DNA of 64,000 nucleotides from Methylomonas fluvii (GTDB lineage: Bacteria; Pseudomonadota; Gammaproteobacteria; Methylococcales; Methylomonadaceae), in the NCBI RefSeq assembly GCF_014850975.1, contig NZ_JACXST010000003.1, forward strand, positions 806,001 through 870,000. The letters are read 5' to 3'. Position numbers and translations under genes: made by a program. Below the pieces are notes generated by a model that was not told the DNA's origin, searched no databases, and saw nothing but the letters and a program-made list of their open reading frames with translations. Below, one piece after another: positions 61,978 to 64,000 of the stretch (position 1 is the first letter of the stretch; each line of letters opens with the position of its first letter).

Positions 61978-64000
61978 ATGAATAACCAGAAAACACAAGG
62001 CACCAAGCAAGACGAGAAAATGCAACACACGCCGATGATTCAACAATATATGCGCATCAAATCCGGCCAGCCTGACACGCTGCTGTTTTACAGAATGGGA
62101 GACTTCTACGAGCTGTTTTTCGATGATGCAAAAAAGGCCGCCCAGTTATTAGACATTACGCTGACCGCTCGCGGCCAGTCCGGGGGCCAACCCATCCCTA
62201 TGGCCGGCATTCCTTATCATGCGGCGGAAAACTACATCGCCCGCCTGCTGAAACAAGGCGAATCGATTGCCATATGCGAGCAAATCGGCGACCCGGCCAA
62301 ATCCAAAGGCCCAGTGGAACGCAAGGTGGTGCGCATCGTCACACCAGGCACTGTCACCGACGAAGCCTTATTGGAGGATCGCAGGGACAATCTGCTGGTG
62401 GCTTTAGCCGTATTCGACAAGTTGTTCGGACTGGCCTGTCTGGACCTAGGCAGCGGGAAATTTACACTACAGCAAGTAGACAACGAAACCCAGCTACTCA
62501 GCGAGATTGAGCGCTTGAACCCGGCTGAATTGTTGTATAGCGAAGATATTAAACTGCCGCCAGCCGTCAAGGAACGCCGGGGCTTATGCAAACGACCGCC
62601 CTGGCATTTTGACTTGGATAGTTGTCGGCTATTGATTTTAAAGCAGTTCAACAGCCACGATTTAAAAGGCTACGGCTGCGAGCATTTACCGGCGGCGATT
62701 TGCGCAGCGGGTTGTTTATTGCAATACATCCGCGACACCCAGCAAAGCGCCCTGCCCCATATTCAAGGTATTCGCGTCGAGAACAGCGACGACAGCATCA
62801 GCCTGGACGCCGCCAGCCGCCGCAATCTGGAGCTGGACAGCCATCCCAGCGGCCAAATGCAATACACCTTATTAGGGGTGTTGGACAAAACCGCCACCGC
62901 GATGGGCAGCCGGTGCCTGCGACGCTGGATACACCGGCCGCTACGCGATCACGCTGTTGTCAATGGCCGTTATGCTTGCATAGCCAGTCTATTGCTGAAT
63001 CATTTACATGAAGATCTACAAGGCAGCCTGCGCCAAGTGGGCGATATAGAACGGATTAGTTCACGTATCGCGCTGAAATCTGCGCGACCGCGCGATTTGC
63101 TGGTATTACGACAGACCTTGGCGGTTTTGCCGCAACTGCAAAGCCAACTGGCAGATAGCGATAATCCACACCTGGAAAGCCTACGCGGCCAACTGCGCGA
63201 ACAGCCGGAATTACTAGCACTGCTGCAACGCGCCATCATCGACAACCCACCGGTACTGATTCGCGACGGCGGCGTCATCGCCCCCGGCTATCATCCCGAG
63301 CTGGACGAGTTACGTAATCTCAGTCAAAACGCCGACCAGTTCCTGATCGACATGGAGCAGCGCGAGCGAGCCGCTACCGGCATCGCCACGCTGAAAGTCA
63401 ATTACAACCGGGTGCACGGTTATTACATCGAGATTTCCAACGCCCAGGCCGACAAAGTGCCGGTACATTACACCCGCAAACAAACACTGAAAGGTGCGGA
63501 ACGCTACATCACGCCGGAGCTTAAATCTTTTGAAGATAAGGTGTTAAGCGCCCGCGAAAAATCGCTGTCCTTCGAGAAGGCCTTGTACGATCAATTGCTG
63601 GATACGCTAGGCGATGCATTACTCGATCTGCAGCAGTGCGCCAATGCCTTAGCCGAACTGGATGTGTTGGTAAATTTTGCCGAACGCGCCGAAACCTTAA
63701 ACTTGTCGCAACCGGCCTTGGATCAACAGCCGGGCATCGACATCGTTGCCGGCCGGCATCTGGTGGTGGAAGCCCTGTCCAGCATTCCCTTCGTCGCCAA
63801 CGATCTTAATTTCTCTACAGAGCGGCGGATGCTGGTCATCACCGGCCCTAACATGGGCGGTAAATCGACTTATATGCGCCAGGCGGCATTGATTGTTTTG
63901 ATGGCCCACATCGGCTGTTATGTGCCGGCGCAAGCACTGCGTTGCGGGCCGATAGACAAGATATTCACCCGCATCGGCGCGTCGGATGATTTGGCCAGCG
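61978..64000 (+). CDS. mutS: DNA mismatch repair protein MutS (3' end outside window)
   Basis: 674 codons seen, open to the edge. The mismatch-binding domain begins [20 protein letters not shown] and continues [20 protein letters not shown], with the Phe-x-Glu mismatch contact inside DFYELF. Connector, lever and clamp domains follow, then the ATPase Walker [21 protein letters not shown]. Starts at 61978 or 62020 are both possible; neither has a strong ribosome site. MutS recognises base mismatches with MutL. It is chromosomal and marks the right border of the integrated element. Confidence 0.96.
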   Translation, partial: MNNQKTQGTKQDEKMQHTPMIQQYMRIKSGQPDTLLFYRMGDFYELFFDDAKKAAQLLDITLTARGQSGGQPIPMAGIPYHAAENYIARLLKQGESIAICEQIGDPAKSKGPVERKVVRIVTPGTVTDEALLEDRRDNLLVALAVFDKLFGLACLDLGSGKFTLQQVDNETQLLSEIERLNPAELLYSEDIKLPPAVKERRGLCKRPPWHFDLDSCRLLILKQFNSHDLKGYGCEHLPAAICAAGCLLQYIRDTQQSALPHIQGIRVENSDDSISLDAASRRNLELDSHPSGQMQYTLLGVLDKTATAMGSRCLRRWIHRPLRDHAVVNGRYACIASLLLNHLHEDLQGSLRQVGDIERISSRIALKSARPRDLLVLRQTLAVLPQLQSQLADSDNPHLESLRGQLREQPELLALLQRAIIDNPPVLIRDGGVIAPGYHPELDELRNLSQNADQFLIDMEQRERAATGIATLKVNYNRVHGYYIEISNAQADKVPVHYTRKQTLKGAERYITPELKSFEDKVLSAREKSLSFEKALYDQLLDTLGDALLDLQQCANALAELDVLVNFAERAETLNLSQPALDQQPGIDIVAGRHLVVEALSSIPFVANDLNFSTERRMLVITGPNMGGKSTYMRQAALIVLMAHIGCYVPAQALRCGPIDKIFTRIGASDDLAS

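Overview
The window looks like a piece of a gammaproteobacterial chromosome, probably a methanotroph of the Methylomonas type. That assignment is an inference from overall gene style (c4-like cytochrome beside peroxiredoxins, large TonB-dependent receptors, balanced base composition, MutS, LeuA, RibB) and not from a marker gene. No rRNA or tRNA gene was recognised.

Region 1 (1-4 kb) is a minus-strand envelope redox cluster: a CX3CH mini-cytochrome, two exported peroxiredoxins around a diheme c4-like cytochrome, and a PepSY membrane protein cut by the window edge. Region 2 (4.3-26.2 kb) is the most coherent and interesting part. It holds a stand-alone sigma-54 activator (SfnR-like enhancer-binding protein) surrounded by transcription units that each carry a GG-N10-GC (-24/-12) promoter: a rhodanese-like / DUF1549-DUF1553 / DUF1501 operon, two TonB-dependent receptors (one followed by a frameshifted SMP-30 lactonase), an arylsulfotransferase-like gene plus a cupin gene, a lone tatA, an RND pump with its adaptor, and a probable ~105-nt small RNA. 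The two divergent promoters at 16.77 and 17.22 kb share an array of six TGCTG sites phased at 21-22 bp, probably the activator's enhancer. The likely theme is scavenging of organosulfur compounds: uptake across the outer membrane, periplasmic processing by Tat/Sec-exported enzymes, and export of products. That role is an inference.

Region 3 (26-49.6 kb) is ordinary metabolism with heavy decay: a flavin reductase-transglutaminase fusion, a DMT transporter gene split by a 275-bp palindromic element, ribB behind an FMN riboswitch, AraC and GlxA regulators, leuA with an Lrp regulator, an aminotransferase, a DMT transporter with its MocR regulator, and a ParB-like/Mrr-like nuclease pair. At least seven genes here and one in region 2 are broken by single-base indels (often in short homopolymers) or stop codons. 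Rejoined lengths are always whole codons, so either the assembly has indel errors or this segment is decaying.

Region 4 (49.8-61.9 kb) is a collapsed integrative conjugative element: F-type tra remnants (traL, a traE/traK fusion, truncated traB and traN), HU, a type I restriction operon without hsdM whose hsdS has been fused to IS21 istB, a Fic protein, FlhD/FlhC-like regulators resembling the SetCD/AcaCD master activators, an AlpA-like gene and a tyrosine integrase. It lies directly upstream of mutS, which runs off the right edge.
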